DNA of 64,000 bases from Tepidimicrobium xylanilyticum (GCF_900106765.1 NZ_FNNG01000013.1:1-64000), one strand, 5' to 3'; numbered from the stretch's first letter, positions 7,311-16,488 are shown. A program made the numbers and translations. The notes: generated from the sequence alone by a model not told the origin.

Positions 7311-8519
7311 TTGCCATTATATAAATATAGAGCAGTTTCTGAGTCAGGAGTTATTAAAGAGGGATATTTTGATGCTTCTTCGGATTTAGAAGTATTGGAT
7401 ATGCTAAGGAAAAGTAATTTTTATCCCATATCCATTGAGGAGGATGTGGGAAAGGACATAAGTAAAGAAATATTTCCTAAAAAGGTTACTAAAAAAGATT
7501 TAGCTATTTTTTGTCGACAGTTTTATACTATGATAGATGCTGGAATAAATATTATAAATTGTTTGGATATTTTAGAGAAACAAACGGAAAATAAAACTTT
7601 GCAAAAAGCTATATCTATTGTGAAAGAAGATGTGCAAAAGGGGATGGTCCTATCTGATGCAATAGCTAAACATAATAATATTTTTCCATCTCTCCTATCT
7701 AATATAGTATTAGCAGGAGAAGTTAGTGGGAATTTAGATATATTGATGAAGAGAATGGCTGTGTATTATGAAAAGGAAGCTACTATCGAAAACAAGATAA
7801 AAAGTGCTTTGGTGTATCCAACTGTTTTATGTATCGTTACAATAGCAGTAATAATTTTCTTACTTATTGTAGTCATGCCTACTTTCGTTAGCATGTTTGA
7901 ATTTAGTGGTCTTATTTTGCCAGTACCAACTAGAATTCTTTTAACTTTGAGTAAATGGTTAATCGATTTCTGGTATCTATTCATAGGAGCCATCTCTATA
8001 TTGTTGGCAGGAATTGCTTATTTTAAAAAAACAAAAAAAGGGAGATTATTATATGATACTTTAAGAATCAAAATTCCTGGAATAAGGAAAAACCATATAA
8101 TGATTTTAACCTCTAGATTTGCAAGAACTCTAGCTACCTTATTTGATAGTGGGATACCTTTATTGGAAGCATTAGATGTAGTTAGTAATATAATGGAGAA
8201 CCAGGTATTAACAAACAAATTATGTCAGGTTAAAGAGGATATAAGGAAAGGTATACCTATGTCAAAAGCAATAAAAAAAACTGCTATATTTCCACCAATG
8301 GTAGATTCTATGATAAAAATAGGAGAAGAATCTGGAACTTTAGACAATATGTTGGATAAGACTGCTGATTTTTTTGATGAAGAGGTAGAAGTATTCTTTC
8401 AAAGAATAACTACCTTATTAGAACCTTTTCTAATAATTTGTATGGCGATAATAATAGGTTTTATTATTCTTGCAATGGCGATGCCCATGTTTGATATAGT
8501 CAATACAATTGATATTTAA
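7311..8519 (+). CDS. pilC: Type IV pilus inner-membrane platform protein PilC
   Basis: A 402-residue polytopic membrane protein of the GspF/PilC family. It carries two copies of the GspF domain, starting near residues 65 and 265 and containing FCRQFYTMIDAGINI and LTSRFARTLATLFDSGIPLL. Membrane spans lie near residues 170-195, 220-240 and 375-395. It links PilB or PilT in the cytoplasm to the growing pilus. The start is a TTG at 7311 after AAGGTGGTGG, 14 bases downstream of pilT. The N-terminal LYKYRAVSESG is typical of the family. Confidence 0.94.
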   Translation: MPLYKYRAVSESGVIKEGYFDASSDLEVLDMLRKSNFYPISIEEDVGKDISKEIFPKKVTKKDLAIFCRQFYTMIDAGINIINCLDILEKQTENKTLQKAISIVKEDVQKGMVLSDAIAKHNNIFPSLLSNIVLAGEVSGNLDILMKRMAVYYEKEATIENKIKSALVYPTVLCIVTIAVIIFLLIVVMPTFVSMFEFSGLILPVPTRILLTLSKWLIDFWYLFIGAISILLAGIAYFKKTKKGRLLYDTLRIKIPGIRKNHIMILTSRFARTLATLFDSGIPLLEALDVVSNIMENQVLTNKLCQVKEDIRKGIPMSKAIKKTAIFPPMVDSMIKIGEESGTLDNMLDKTADFFDEEVEVFFQRITTLLEPFLIICMAIIIGFIILAMAMPMFDIVNTIDI

Positions 8520-8656
8520 AAATCTAAAAAAAGATTTTGAAGAATTACATGGCTACATATTTTTAGATATGAAAGGTGCAATACAATTTTTTATATTAGA
8601 ATATTATGAGAATTCTGCCTTTCTATAATTACAAAATAGTAGAATAGGAGGATAAA

Positions 8657-9085
8657 ATGATTTGGAGAATTATTGCGAAGTTTTATAAAAACTATAAAGG
8701 TTTTACGCTAATTGAAATAATTATAGTAATATCCATAATTGGCTTATTAACTACTATTGCTATACCAAGATTAGGTGTTTCGAGAAAAAAAGCAGCCATA
8801 GCTGCCCATAATGCAAACGTAAGGGTACTCATGAGTGCAGCTACCATGCATATAGCAGATGGAGATATAATAGATAGCAATGGGTGGACAGGAACTGGAG
8901 GAGAAAAAGCTGATGCTCAGCCTTGGGCTCCATATATTGAAGAATGGCCTACTATTCCTAGAGGAATTACAGATGAATTAAAAAGATCAGATGGTACTAA
9001 ATTTACTGGCAATGATTATAAAGTAACGGTTGATGAAAAAGGCAACATTATAGTAGAACCTGTTATGATAAATAAAAATAATTAA
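8657..9085 (+). CDS. Major type IV prepilin
   Basis: A 142-residue prepilin. The 15-residue leader ends in KNYKG and is followed by FTLIEIIIVISIIGLLTTIA, the classic N-methylated helix with Phe+1 and Glu+5. The globular part is short, with only about 100 residues, and lacks Cys. Its position at the head of the structural genes and just before the peptidase suggests it is the main subunit. It is preceded by GGAGG and by a 137-base gap, so it may have its own promoter (TATAAT at 8624-8629, weak -35), as expected for an abundant pilin. Confidence 0.9.
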   Translation: MIWRIIAKFYKNYKGFTLIEIIIVISIIGLLTTIAIPRLGVSRKKAAIAAHNANVRVLMSAATMHIADGDIIDSNGWTGTGGEKADAQPWAPYIEEWPTIPRGITDELKRSDGTKFTGNDYKVTVDEKGNIIVEPVMINKNN

Positions 9086-9096
9086 GGAGATTATCA

Positions 9097-9858
9097 ATGG
9101 CAGTATTCATATTTGTTTCAGGTATCATTATAGGTTCCTTTCTAAATGTATGTGTACATAGGATTCCAAAACAAGAAAGCATTATTTTCCCACGTTCTTA
9201 TTGTCCGAAATGTGAGATCCCTTTAAAATGGTACAATTTGATACCTATACTTAGTTTTTTACTCCAAAGAGGAAGATGTAAATACTGCGGAAAAAGGATT
9301 TCTCTAAGATATCCTATTGTCGAGTTATTAAATGGAATTATATATCTTATAATTTTTTTGCATTATGGACTTAGTTTAAATTTTATATTTTATGCTTATT
9401 TATTCAGTTTATTTGGAATCATTATTTTTATAGATTTAGAAAATCTATTAATTCCAAATATTTTAGTCTTATTAGTATTATTAGGTTCAATTATATTTAG
9501 TATATTAAATTTATTATTCTATAACAGCACTTTGAATTTGATTAACAGTTTAATGGGGCTGGGTGTGGGATTGTTAATTTTTCTTATTATTTTTTTTGCA
9601 TCAAAAGGTGAAATAGGCGGTGGAGATGTAAAGCTAATTGGAGTGTTAGGTTTCATTCTAGGAATCCCCAGAATTATTTTAAGTATTCTTTTATCGTTTT
9701 TAATAGGAGGTATTGTTTCAATTATTTTACTATGTTTCAAAATTAAAGGAAGAAAAGATTGTATCCCCTTTGCTCCCTCTTTAATATTAGGATTTATAAT
9801 TACTTTATTTTGGGGAGATAGAATTATTAATTGGTATATAATTAATTTTTTATTCTAA
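9097..9858 (+). CDS. pilD: Prepilin peptidase PilD
   Basis: A 253-residue polytopic membrane aspartyl protease that cleaves prepilin leaders and methylates the new N-terminus. Two CxxC pairs (CPKC and CKYC) flank the cytoplasmic methyltransferase loop near residues 40-70. The two catalytic Asp residues are in FIDLENLLIP near residue 110 and GGGDVKLIG near residue 175. The short form with the zinc-binding loop is bifunctional in other bacteria. AAGGAG lies before the ATG, 11 bases after the pilin gene. It probably processes all five pilin-like proteins of this cluster. Confidence 0.94.
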   Translation: MAVFIFVSGIIIGSFLNVCVHRIPKQESIIFPRSYCPKCEIPLKWYNLIPILSFLLQRGRCKYCGKRISLRYPIVELLNGIIYLIIFLHYGLSLNFIFYAYLFSLFGIIIFIDLENLLIPNILVLLVLLGSIIFSILNLLFYNSTLNLINSLMGLGVGLLIFLIIFFASKGEIGGGDVKLIGVLGFILGIPRIILSILLSFLIGGIVSIILLCFKIKGRKDCIPFAPSLILGFIITLFWGDRIINWYIINFLF

Positions 9859-9916
9859 TTGGATAACAAACTATTTCATACCAAATCAATCTAAATATTA
9901 AAGAAAATATCGACTT

Positions 9917-9951
9917 TAACTGCAAATATAATTTAAGAATTTGCAGAGTTA
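9917..9951 (+). promoter_or_regulatory. Possible 5'-leader hairpin upstream of pilM
   Basis: TAACTGCAAAT (9917-9927) pairs with ATTTGCAGAGTTA (9939-9951) with a two-base bulge around an 11-base loop. It lies in the 129-base gap between pilD and pilM, shortly before the pilM ribosome-binding site. There is no T-tract, so it is not a clear terminator. It may be an mRNA stability or processing element. I see no c-di-GMP riboswitch motif here. Confidence 0.4.
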
Positions 9952-9987
9952 TAAAGTGATTTTATATCTGAAAGGAGATGGTTTTAA

Positions 9988-11046
9988 TTGAATTTGAAAT
10001 TCCTTCTCCCTAAGAAAAGTATACTTTCTTTAGATATTGGTAGCTATAAGATTAAAGGTATTGTAGGTAAGATAATGGATTCAAGTATTATAGTAGATGA
10101 TTATTTTGCCATTAATACTCCTAAAGGTGCCTATCAGGATGGAGAAATGGACAAGGATTTGCTCTATTATGTATTAGATGAGGAACTTAAGAAAAGGAAA
10201 ATAAGAATAAAGGATACCTATTTGACTATTAATAATTCAAAGACAATAATAAGGGAAGCAGTAATTCCAAAGGTAGAACCAGAAGATATTGAAAAGGTGA
10301 TAAGTTTTCAGATTGAAGAGTACATTTCTCTTAATCCTGAAAACTTTGTAGTGCAATTTCAAGTAATTGATTATTTTTATGATGATGATATTGAAAAGAT
10401 AAATCTATTGTTAATTGGGATGCCAAAGGAAATAATAAATAACCATTATCGATTACTAAAAGATTTAGGTTTAAATCCTTTAGTATTAGATTATCAATCT
10501 AATTCAATAGCTAAATTGCTGAGTTTAAGTACCTGCATCAACGGAGATTATCCAACTGAAAATTTGACCTTTGCTGTTATTGATATAGGTTATGAAAATA
10601 CCAAGGTTTCCATAATTAAAAATGGGACCATATATGTAAGTAGAGTAATTGATATAGGAGGAAAATATTTAGACCAAAGCATTTTAAATTATTATGAGTA
10701 TGATGATTCAAAACTTATTGAGATTAAGGATAATATATTCAATTCAGATATATCTAGTGAAGAAAGTTCAGAGTATGATACAGTTTTAAGTTTAATAAAA
10801 GGCGTACTTACTACACTAAATGAGAGAATAGAAATGATCTTCAGATACTATCTAACTAGAGAGCTAGGTTATCAAATAAATATGATCCTATTATGTGGTG
10901 GAAATGCAAATTATAATGGTTTAGATAGATTTTATTCTAATTATTTCAACATTCCTACTGTTATAATTGAATCTTTAGATAATGTGGATTTTAATGGTAA
11001 TATGTTTGAATACATTAATTCTATTGGTGCATTGGTAAGAAGATAG
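9988..11046 (+). CDS. pilM: Type IV pilus actin-like protein PilM
   Basis: A 352-residue cytoplasmic ATPase-fold protein of the PilM/FtsA group. It has the phosphate-1 loop SLDIGSYKIKGIVG near residue 15, a second nucleotide motif AVIDIGYENTKVSII near residue 195, and LLCGGNANYNG near residue 300. PilM binds the cytoplasmic tail of PilN and couples the motor to the membrane frame. The start is TTG after AAAGGAGATGG. It opens the alignment-complex block pilM-pilN-pilO. Confidence 0.9.
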   Translation: MNLKFLLPKKSILSLDIGSYKIKGIVGKIMDSSIIVDDYFAINTPKGAYQDGEMDKDLLYYVLDEELKKRKIRIKDTYLTINNSKTIIREAVIPKVEPEDIEKVISFQIEEYISLNPENFVVQFQVIDYFYDDDIEKINLLLIGMPKEIINNHYRLLKDLGLNPLVLDYQSNSIAKLLSLSTCINGDYPTENLTFAVIDIGYENTKVSIIKNGTIYVSRVIDIGGKYLDQSILNYYEYDDSKLIEIKDNIFNSDISSEESSEYDTVLSLIKGVLTTLNERIEMIFRYYLTRELGYQINMILLCGGNANYNGLDRFYSNYFNIPTVIIESLDNVDFNGNMFEYINSIGALVRR

Positions 11047-11056
11047 GTGATTTGAC

Positions 11057-11665
11057 ATGAAAGACCTAAATTTTTTTGAATATTTTATAAGTAAAAAGGA
11101 TAAATTTTGCAAAGAAAAACGGATTTACTATTTTATTACCATACCGTTATGTTTATTTATAGTTATTTATACTACTCATTTACAGATAAGGATTAGAAGG
11201 ATTTCAAAAGATGTAGCTAAAATGGAAGCGGTTCTAGAAGACAATCTATTAACTAAAAAAATGAAAAAAATAAAGGAAAAAGAAGAGGAAGTAAAAGAAT
11301 TTAGAATTTATTTAGAACAATATAGACAATTGGATCGAATTATATCAAAAAAAAGCATAATAGATGATTCCTTATTAGAAAGTATTACACTTAGAAGGCC
11401 AGATGGTGTTTATTTTACCTCTATAAGTATAAATACAGATAGTATTGAGCTAATAGGCTATTCAGGAGATCAATATTCCATAGCAGTGTTTAGTAACAAT
11501 CTAAAATCTATAGAAGATTTCAAAAATGTTTTCATTTCAACTATTACCAAGTCAAGTCAAAATTATAATTTTGTTCTAAATATAAATTTTGAGGATGTGG
11601 ATGGAGATGGAGAAAATAGGGCTCATGAAGAAAATAATGATAAAGAGGAAAATGACCAAAAATGA
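11057..11665 (+). CDS. pilN: PilN-like membrane assembly protein
   Basis: A 202-residue bitopic protein. It has a short cytoplasmic N-terminus (KDLNFFEYF, the region that in other systems enters the PilM groove), one membrane span near residues 25-42, a coiled coil near residues 48-100, and a ferredoxin-like fold near residues 105-180. The tail is very acidic. Assignment rests on architecture and gene order, as PilN sequences are poorly conserved. The end overlaps the start of the PilO-like gene by 14 bases, suggesting translational coupling. Confidence 0.8.
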   Translation: MKDLNFFEYFISKKDKFCKEKRIYYFITIPLCLFIVIYTTHLQIRIRRISKDVAKMEAVLEDNLLTKKMKKIKEKEEEVKEFRIYLEQYRQLDRIISKKSIIDDSLLESITLRRPDGVYFTSISINTDSIELIGYSGDQYSIAVFSNNLKSIEDFKNVFISTITKSSQNYNFVLNINFEDVDGDGENRAHEENNDKEENDQK

Positions 11666-13016
11666 AATAATACTATTTTACATTTTGGGAACAATCATAT
11701 TTTTTTGGACAATGTATAGATTTATAATTTTTCCACAATATATGAAATTGCAAGCTTTAATCCTTCAAAGAAAAGATTATGAAGAAAAAATATCCCAGAT
11801 CAATGCTATTTTAAAGAAAGAAGATAATATTGAAAAGGAAGGAAAAAAACTATATGAAGAAAAGATTGCCCTTACTAGCAAATATTTTCCGTATATTGAT
11901 CAATATGAAATAATAGTTCTATTGAGTGACCTTTTTGATAATGAAAATATGGAATTTTTTGATATAAATTTTACTACGCCTAAGGAGGAATATATTGACG
12001 ATTTTTCATTCCACACAATAGATGTACATATACCCTTCAGAGCTCCATATAATGGATTAATTGAAATTCTTAGAAAAATAAAAGAATGTCCAAAAAAGTT
12101 ATTGGTTACAGACTTACTAATAGATAGTGTAGATAGTCAAGTATTAGCAGGGCATCTATCCATGAAGATATACAGTCTAATTGAATATAACCCAATTTAT
12201 GATAGCAAAACTAACTTAGAATATGCGTCTAATGTAGTTGAAGAAAACCCTTTTTATCCATTACAGGAATTAAGTTCTCCTGAAGATGAGGTTATTTATG
12301 AAGATGAAGTTAGTTTAGAAGATGAGACGGATTTGCAAGATAAAGTAGATAATCATCATATGGAAATATTGGAGGATTTTGAAGATGATAACTATTACTT
12401 CATACCATCAAGCAAATATGTTAATGGTGGTGTTTATAAATCTACAAACTCAATATCCAATGAGCATTCTATAAGGTTCGAGTACAATATTTTAGCCTTG
12501 GAAAGTGAGAATAGAGCTTATTTAGATTTATCAAATAGAAATATAATATTGAAATATCCTCCAGATACTGTAGGGATATGGGTATATTCCTTTGAATATT
12601 CTCCAGCCACTCTGGGTTTTAGAATGAAAGGACAAGCTGGTGAATTTGTAGACCTTGAATTATCAAGGGGTATATCGTGGAAAGGCTGGAATTATATTGA
12701 GGTCAAATTTCCATCTGATTTAGCCCTTTATCCTTTACAACTGGACAAATTATATATAGAATTGGCTAATAATAGGGAAGACTACGGAGTTTTATTATTG
12801 GACAAAGTGGAAGCGAATTATACTAAAAGAACTAATGGGTTTGATGAAAATAACGAATCCTTCTCAATCTATGTAGTGGAAAAAGACGATACATTAGATG
12901 AGATAAGTATGAAATTCTATGGTACTGCAAAAAAGAAAGATATAATTATAAAAAGGAATGAAATAAAATCAGATAAGGATATTAAAGAAGGAAGAATATT
13001 GGTTATTCCTAAATAA
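11652..13016 (+). CDS. PilO-like protein fused to carbohydrate-binding-like and LysM domains
   Basis: A 454-residue multidomain protein in the pilO position. Residues about 5-28 are a membrane span and 40-75 a coiled coil, followed by a PilO-like ferredoxin fold to about residue 190. An acidic linker comes next (about 200-245, with DEV, EDE and LED repeats). Residues about 255-400 look like a beta-sandwich carbohydrate-binding domain of the kind found in surface phosphodiester glycosidases (WVYSFEYSPATLGFRMKGQ, WKGWNYIEVKFPSDL, LLLDKVE). The last 50 residues are a LysM domain (YVVEKDDTLDEISMKFYG, ending ILVIPK). Ordinary PilO ends after the ferredoxin fold at about 200 residues. I chose ATG 11652 because the membrane span follows at once; upstream in-frame ATGs from 11589 lie inside pilN. 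Confidence 0.8.
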   Translation: MTKNEIILFYILGTIIFFWTMYRFIIFPQYMKLQALILQRKDYEEKISQINAILKKEDNIEKEGKKLYEEKIALTSKYFPYIDQYEIIVLLSDLFDNENMEFFDINFTTPKEEYIDDFSFHTIDVHIPFRAPYNGLIEILRKIKECPKKLLVTDLLIDSVDSQVLAGHLSMKIYSLIEYNPIYDSKTNLEYASNVVEENPFYPLQELSSPEDEVIYEDEVSLEDETDLQDKVDNHHMEILEDFEDDNYYFIPSSKYVNGGVYKSTNSISNEHSIRFEYNILALESENRAYLDLSNRNIILKYPPDTVGIWVYSFEYSPATLGFRMKGQAGEFVDLELSRGISWKGWNYIEVKFPSDLALYPLQLDKLYIELANNREDYGVLLLDKVEANYTKRTNGFDENNESFSIYVVEKDDTLDEISMKFYGTAKKKDIIIKRNEIKSDKDIKEGRILVIPK

Positions 13017-13032
13017 GGTAAGGTGACTGAAC

Positions 13033-15027
13033 TTGAAAATATTTAAAGTAATTTTTTCAATTATAATATTTAATTTCCTGTTCTTTAACTATAATATAAA
13101 AGTTTTTGCTAATACATGGGAAGATGAATATAAGAATGGAGAGAAATTAGGAGAGTATTTTGGATATTATGATGGAATTTTAGAAGGATTTAAATATCTT
13201 TATGCAATAGATATAACACCTAATTATAAAGACTTAATTGACCGTTATGAAGTGGAGAATAAGTATAAATATTATCTAAATAATCAGTCTAATGTCTATA
13301 ATGAAGGTTTTATGTCAGGATATTATGCTAGTTTTATAAAAGGATATAATGAAATTTTAAAAGGGAATAACCCTTCTGACGATGCAGATTTGAATATCAG
13401 AAATACTGATTATGCTGATATGTTAGGTTTGTTAACTGGAGAAGTTTATGGTTTCAAAGATTATTATGCAAGTAAAGATTTAAATCCACCTAGCGCACTG
13501 CCCTCTGATATTGATATAGTTGACATGTTTGATTTAAATAGGTTTAATTATCAAGATAGACATTCCTTTTTAAATACTTTTAAGAAGAAATTTAGAGAAG
13601 GATATGTGGAAGGATATACTAAATCCAATTTAGAAATAATTAAGCTTTCTTATGATGAAGGATTACATCATGGAGAATATATTGGAAAAATTTTAGGCAG
13701 AAACTATGGAGCAAAAGATTACTTTGAAAATAACACTTTGAACTATACAAGGAATATGCCATCTGACTCAACTATTATTGAGAAGTTTTTACTAAATAGC
13801 GATGTAACTGAGTATGTGGAAGGTTTTTTAGTAGGATTTAAAAGGGCTTATGAAAAGAGCTATAATGAATGTTATAGAGCTATGAATTTAGCAATACATA
13901 GAAGAACCTTTGAAATGGGATATAATCAAGGGAAGATTTCTGGAATGATTAAAGGTGAAACGAAAGCATTAGAGGACTATTATTTTAAATCTGAAAAGAA
14001 CTGGAGAAAACATCTTTCTACACAAGCACGATTGATAAGGGAATACGACTTACATAATGAATCTACCGGATATATAGAAGGTTTTTATAGTGGATTTTTA
14101 GAAGGTTTATCAGAAGAATATGATACTAAATATCAGCAATTATCTCAAGAATCAGCAATAAGCAAGACAAAATCAGAAGTACTACCTATTTCTGGTGGGG
14201 AAATATCTAGTTTAGACGGTAAATTCCATATTAAAGTAGAAAGTGGGATTTATTATAATCCAATTGTAATCTCCATAGACATCTTACCAGATAATTATTA
14301 TATAATAGATAGTGAATATATAAAAGCTTCCAATTTCTATAAGGTTAGTATACTAAATAAATCCAATGGAGAGGATAATCAAAAGGATATTGAGTTGAAA
14401 TTTGAGTACTATGGAAAAAACTATGGAGGCATTTATAAGCTATCAAATGGCCTATGGTTGTATTTGCCGTCCTATATAGAGGATGGATATATAACGACTT
14501 ATGTTAAACCTAACTCCTTTAGAGATAAAGGCAATATTTACGTAGTGTTAATAGATAAAAACTATAATGTATTACTGGACATAAGAAGCCACTGGGCCAA
14601 AAATGAAATAATTGCTTTCCAAAGAAGGGGAATAGTTTCTGGTTATTCTGATAATAATTTTAAGCCTGATAACAATATATCAAAAGGTGAATTTCTAGCT
14701 CTTTTAAGTAGAGTGTATAATTGGGATGTAGTCAAAACTATTGATGAGATTAAATTCAATGATTTATTACAATATGCACGTGAGAAAGGCTACATTGATA
14801 ACTGGGGAATGGATTCTATTTTTGCGAATAAAGGAGTATCCTACAGGGAAATTGAATCCATAATGAGCAAAATATTAGAGTCTGACAGTTTCCAATGGGA
14901 TAATATTTCAACTAAAATACTTTACGAAAAAAATTACAGGAGCAAATATTATGATAGTCCAGATAATTTTATTACTAGAGCAGAGGCGGTATATATGCTT
15001 TATATCCTCAATGATTGGAGGTATTAA
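13033..15027 (+). CDS. Secreted repeat protein with SLH region in the pilus operon
   Basis: A 664-residue protein. It has a signal peptide (residues 1-27, ending KVFAN). Four imperfect repeats of about 75-85 residues (about 30-370) are rich in glycines spaced by three residues and in Tyr, for example GEYFGYYDGILEGFK, GEYIGKILGRNYGAKDYF and GYIEGFYSGFLEGL, with PSD between the helices. This resembles Yae1-type helical repeats. A beta-rich segment near residues 385-520 starts GGEISSLDGKFHIKVESG, similar to ZU5 domains. The last 140 residues carry S-layer homology motifs (SHWAKNEIIAFQRRGIVSGY, then FKPDNNISKGEFLALLSR). The start is TTG 13033 after AAGGTGA. It is probably wall- or S-layer-anchored and acts with the pilus; the exact role is unknown. 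Confidence 0.8.
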   Translation: MKIFKVIFSIIIFNFLFFNYNIKVFANTWEDEYKNGEKLGEYFGYYDGILEGFKYLYAIDITPNYKDLIDRYEVENKYKYYLNNQSNVYNEGFMSGYYASFIKGYNEILKGNNPSDDADLNIRNTDYADMLGLLTGEVYGFKDYYASKDLNPPSALPSDIDIVDMFDLNRFNYQDRHSFLNTFKKKFREGYVEGYTKSNLEIIKLSYDEGLHHGEYIGKILGRNYGAKDYFENNTLNYTRNMPSDSTIIEKFLLNSDVTEYVEGFLVGFKRAYEKSYNECYRAMNLAIHRRTFEMGYNQGKISGMIKGETKALEDYYFKSEKNWRKHLSTQARLIREYDLHNESTGYIEGFYSGFLEGLSEEYDTKYQQLSQESAISKTKSEVLPISGGEISSLDGKFHIKVESGIYYNPIVISIDILPDNYYIIDSEYIKASNFYKVSILNKSNGEDNQKDIELKFEYYGKNYGGIYKLSNGLWLYLPSYIEDGYITTYVKPNSFRDKGNIYVVLIDKNYNVLLDIRSHWAKNEIIAFQRRGIVSGYSDNNFKPDNNISKGEFLALLSRVYNWDVVKTIDEIKFNDLLQYAREKGYIDNWGMDSIFANKGVSYREIESIMSKILESDSFQWDNISTKILYEKNYRSKYYDSPDNFITRAEAVYMLYILNDWRY

Positions 15028-15033
15028 GCAAAA

Positions 15034-15483
15034 ATGTTAAAAGACAATAAGGGAAAAAGTCTCATTGAACTAATTCTAGTGATTTTTATATTATCTATGC
15101 TGTTCCTTATACCAGCTATCAAAGTCAATTATCTATCATACTTTAGGGAACGAAAGGACATAATTGAGTTAAAAAAGGATATTAATTATGCAAGGAATAG
15201 AGCCATTATAGAATCGAGATTATATGGGGTAGAACTCAGATCTGATAATACTTATTTAATAATCAAATATGATAAGCTTCCCGAAACTATTAAAAGGAAG
15301 GAATTTAGAAGCGGTGTAAAGATAAAGAAGATTAACATTAAAGATAATAAGAATGAGATTGTTTTTAATTATTCAGGAGCTCCTAAATATGCTGGTACAA
15401 TATATTTAGAAAATAGTAACGGAGAAGAAATACAGATTACTGTAACTCCAGCAACGGGTAAAGTTAATATCTATTATGATTAA
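15034..15483 (+). CDS. Minor pilin, GspH/FimT-like
   Basis: A 149-residue prepilin-like protein. The 7-residue leader MLKDNKG is followed by KSLIELILVIFILSMLFLIP. Glu+5 is present, but position +1 is Lys where Phe or Tyr is normal. Residues about 45-60 (ELKKDINYARNRAIIESRLY) match the GspH/FimT pattern in which a second helix precedes the beta domain. Such proteins prime assembly at the pilus tip. It starts 6 bases after the SLH protein gene and its end precedes the next start by 10 bases. Confidence 0.82.
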   Translation: MLKDNKGKSLIELILVIFILSMLFLIPAIKVNYLSYFRERKDIIELKKDINYARNRAIIESRLYGVELRSDNTYLIIKYDKLPETIKRKEFRSGVKIKKINIKDNKNEIVFNYSGAPKYAGTIYLENSNGEEIQITVTPATGKVNIYYD

Positions 15484-15493
15484 GAGGGAGAAA

Positions 15494-15943
15494 ATGAAAA
15501 ATAGCAAGGGGTTTTCGTTAATTGAATTGTTATTAGGGATATTTTTAACAGGAATTATTGTAATAACTTTTTTTCCAATTATAAATACAAGTTTAAACAA
15601 CATATATTTAGCAAAAGAAAAGGTTTTAATGTTATTGGAAATAGAATCTATCATCGAACGAATTAAAGCTTATGATTATTTGGACCAAAATGAATACATA
15701 TTTGATATGAAAATAGAAGACCTGATTAATATTCTATGTAGCGCTGATAACATATCAATTATTTTACCTCTAGATAATGATGATATGGCTTATGAATATA
15801 GTTGCAAAATCTATAAGAAAAATCGAGGAGATCAAATATGGGAATTATCCGTAGAGCTAAAACATGGAAAGAATACTAAAATTAAGGAAATGGATGTTAT
15901 TACTATTATATTTGCTCCTACAAAAGGTGGAATGAATAATTAA
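15494..15943 (+). CDS. Minor pilin (PilV/GspI-like position)
   Basis: A 149-residue prepilin-like protein with leader MKNSKG followed by FSLIELLLGIFLTGIIVITF. An earlier in-frame ATG at 15476 overlaps the previous gene; GAGGGAGAAA directly before ATG 15494 fixes the start. The rest is about 110 residues of mixed alpha/beta without Cys pairs. It is the second of a run of minor pilins, and its stop overlaps the next start by one base. Confidence 0.82.
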   Translation: MKNSKGFSLIELLLGIFLTGIIVITFFPIINTSLNNIYLAKEKVLMLLEIESIIERIKAYDYLDQNEYIFDMKIEDLINILCSADNISIILPLDNDDMAYEYSCKIYKKNRGDQIWELSVELKHGKNTKIKEMDVITIIFAPTKGGMNN

Positions 15944-16488
15944 TGGATAAAAGCGGTTATACTCTTTTAGAGATTATACTAGCTCTTAGCATATTCTCAT
16001 TAATAGCATTAACATTATACTCAGTTTTAACCATAACTGTAAATAGTTATAGAATTGGGGAAATAGAAGATGAAATAATATTGAATGGGAAATATTTGAT
16101 TGAATTTATTAAAAATGAAGTAAGGTCCGCAGATAAAATAATTTCATCAGCTAAAATCGATTCATTAGATGAAAAATATGAGAATAATTTTGGATTTGTA
16201 GTGATGAACTATGCTCCGAATGCTACTTATAAATATAACTATTCTACCTATTATTTTAAAGATAATAAAATATATAGAATTACAGCTAATACTAATGAAG
16301 AAAGATTACCAAGGGCTGGTGGATTTTCTGGGCATAATGAAATAGCTGAATATATAATATCTATAGAAGACTCTTATGCTGATTTTAATGAAAGAATAGT
16401 AAAGTTATCTGTTATTTTAGGTGAAAACAATAGAAGAAGTACTGAATTTAATATGACTATTTTTATAAGATGTCCTGTTCTGTATTAA
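15943..16488 (+). CDS. Minor pilin, PilW/GspJ-like
   Basis: A 181-residue prepilin-like protein. The 5-residue leader MDKSG is followed by YTLLEIILALSIFSLIALTL, with Glu+5. Length and the pattern of a long N-terminal helix followed by EFIKNEVRSADKI resemble PilW/GspJ pseudopilins. The start codon overlaps the TAA of the previous gene (TAATGG), indicating coupled translation. Confidence 0.82.
   Translation: MDKSGYTLLEIILALSIFSLIALTLYSVLTITVNSYRIGEIEDEIILNGKYLIEFIKNEVRSADKIISSAKIDSLDEKYENNFGFVVMNYAPNATYKYNYSTYYFKDNKIYRITANTNEERLPRAGGFSGHNEIAEYIISIEDSYADFNERIVKLSVILGENNRRSTEFNMTIFIRCPVLY

Noticed and set aside
8519-8538. Hairpin AAAATCT/AGATTTT after pilC as a terminator
   Set aside because: Only A-T-rich pairs with an all-A loop and no T-run beyond the stem; too weak to call.
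8520-8656. Cyclic-di-GMP riboswitch before the pilin gene, as in some Clostridia
   Set aside because: No matching conserved motifs or stems could be found in this AT-rich leader.
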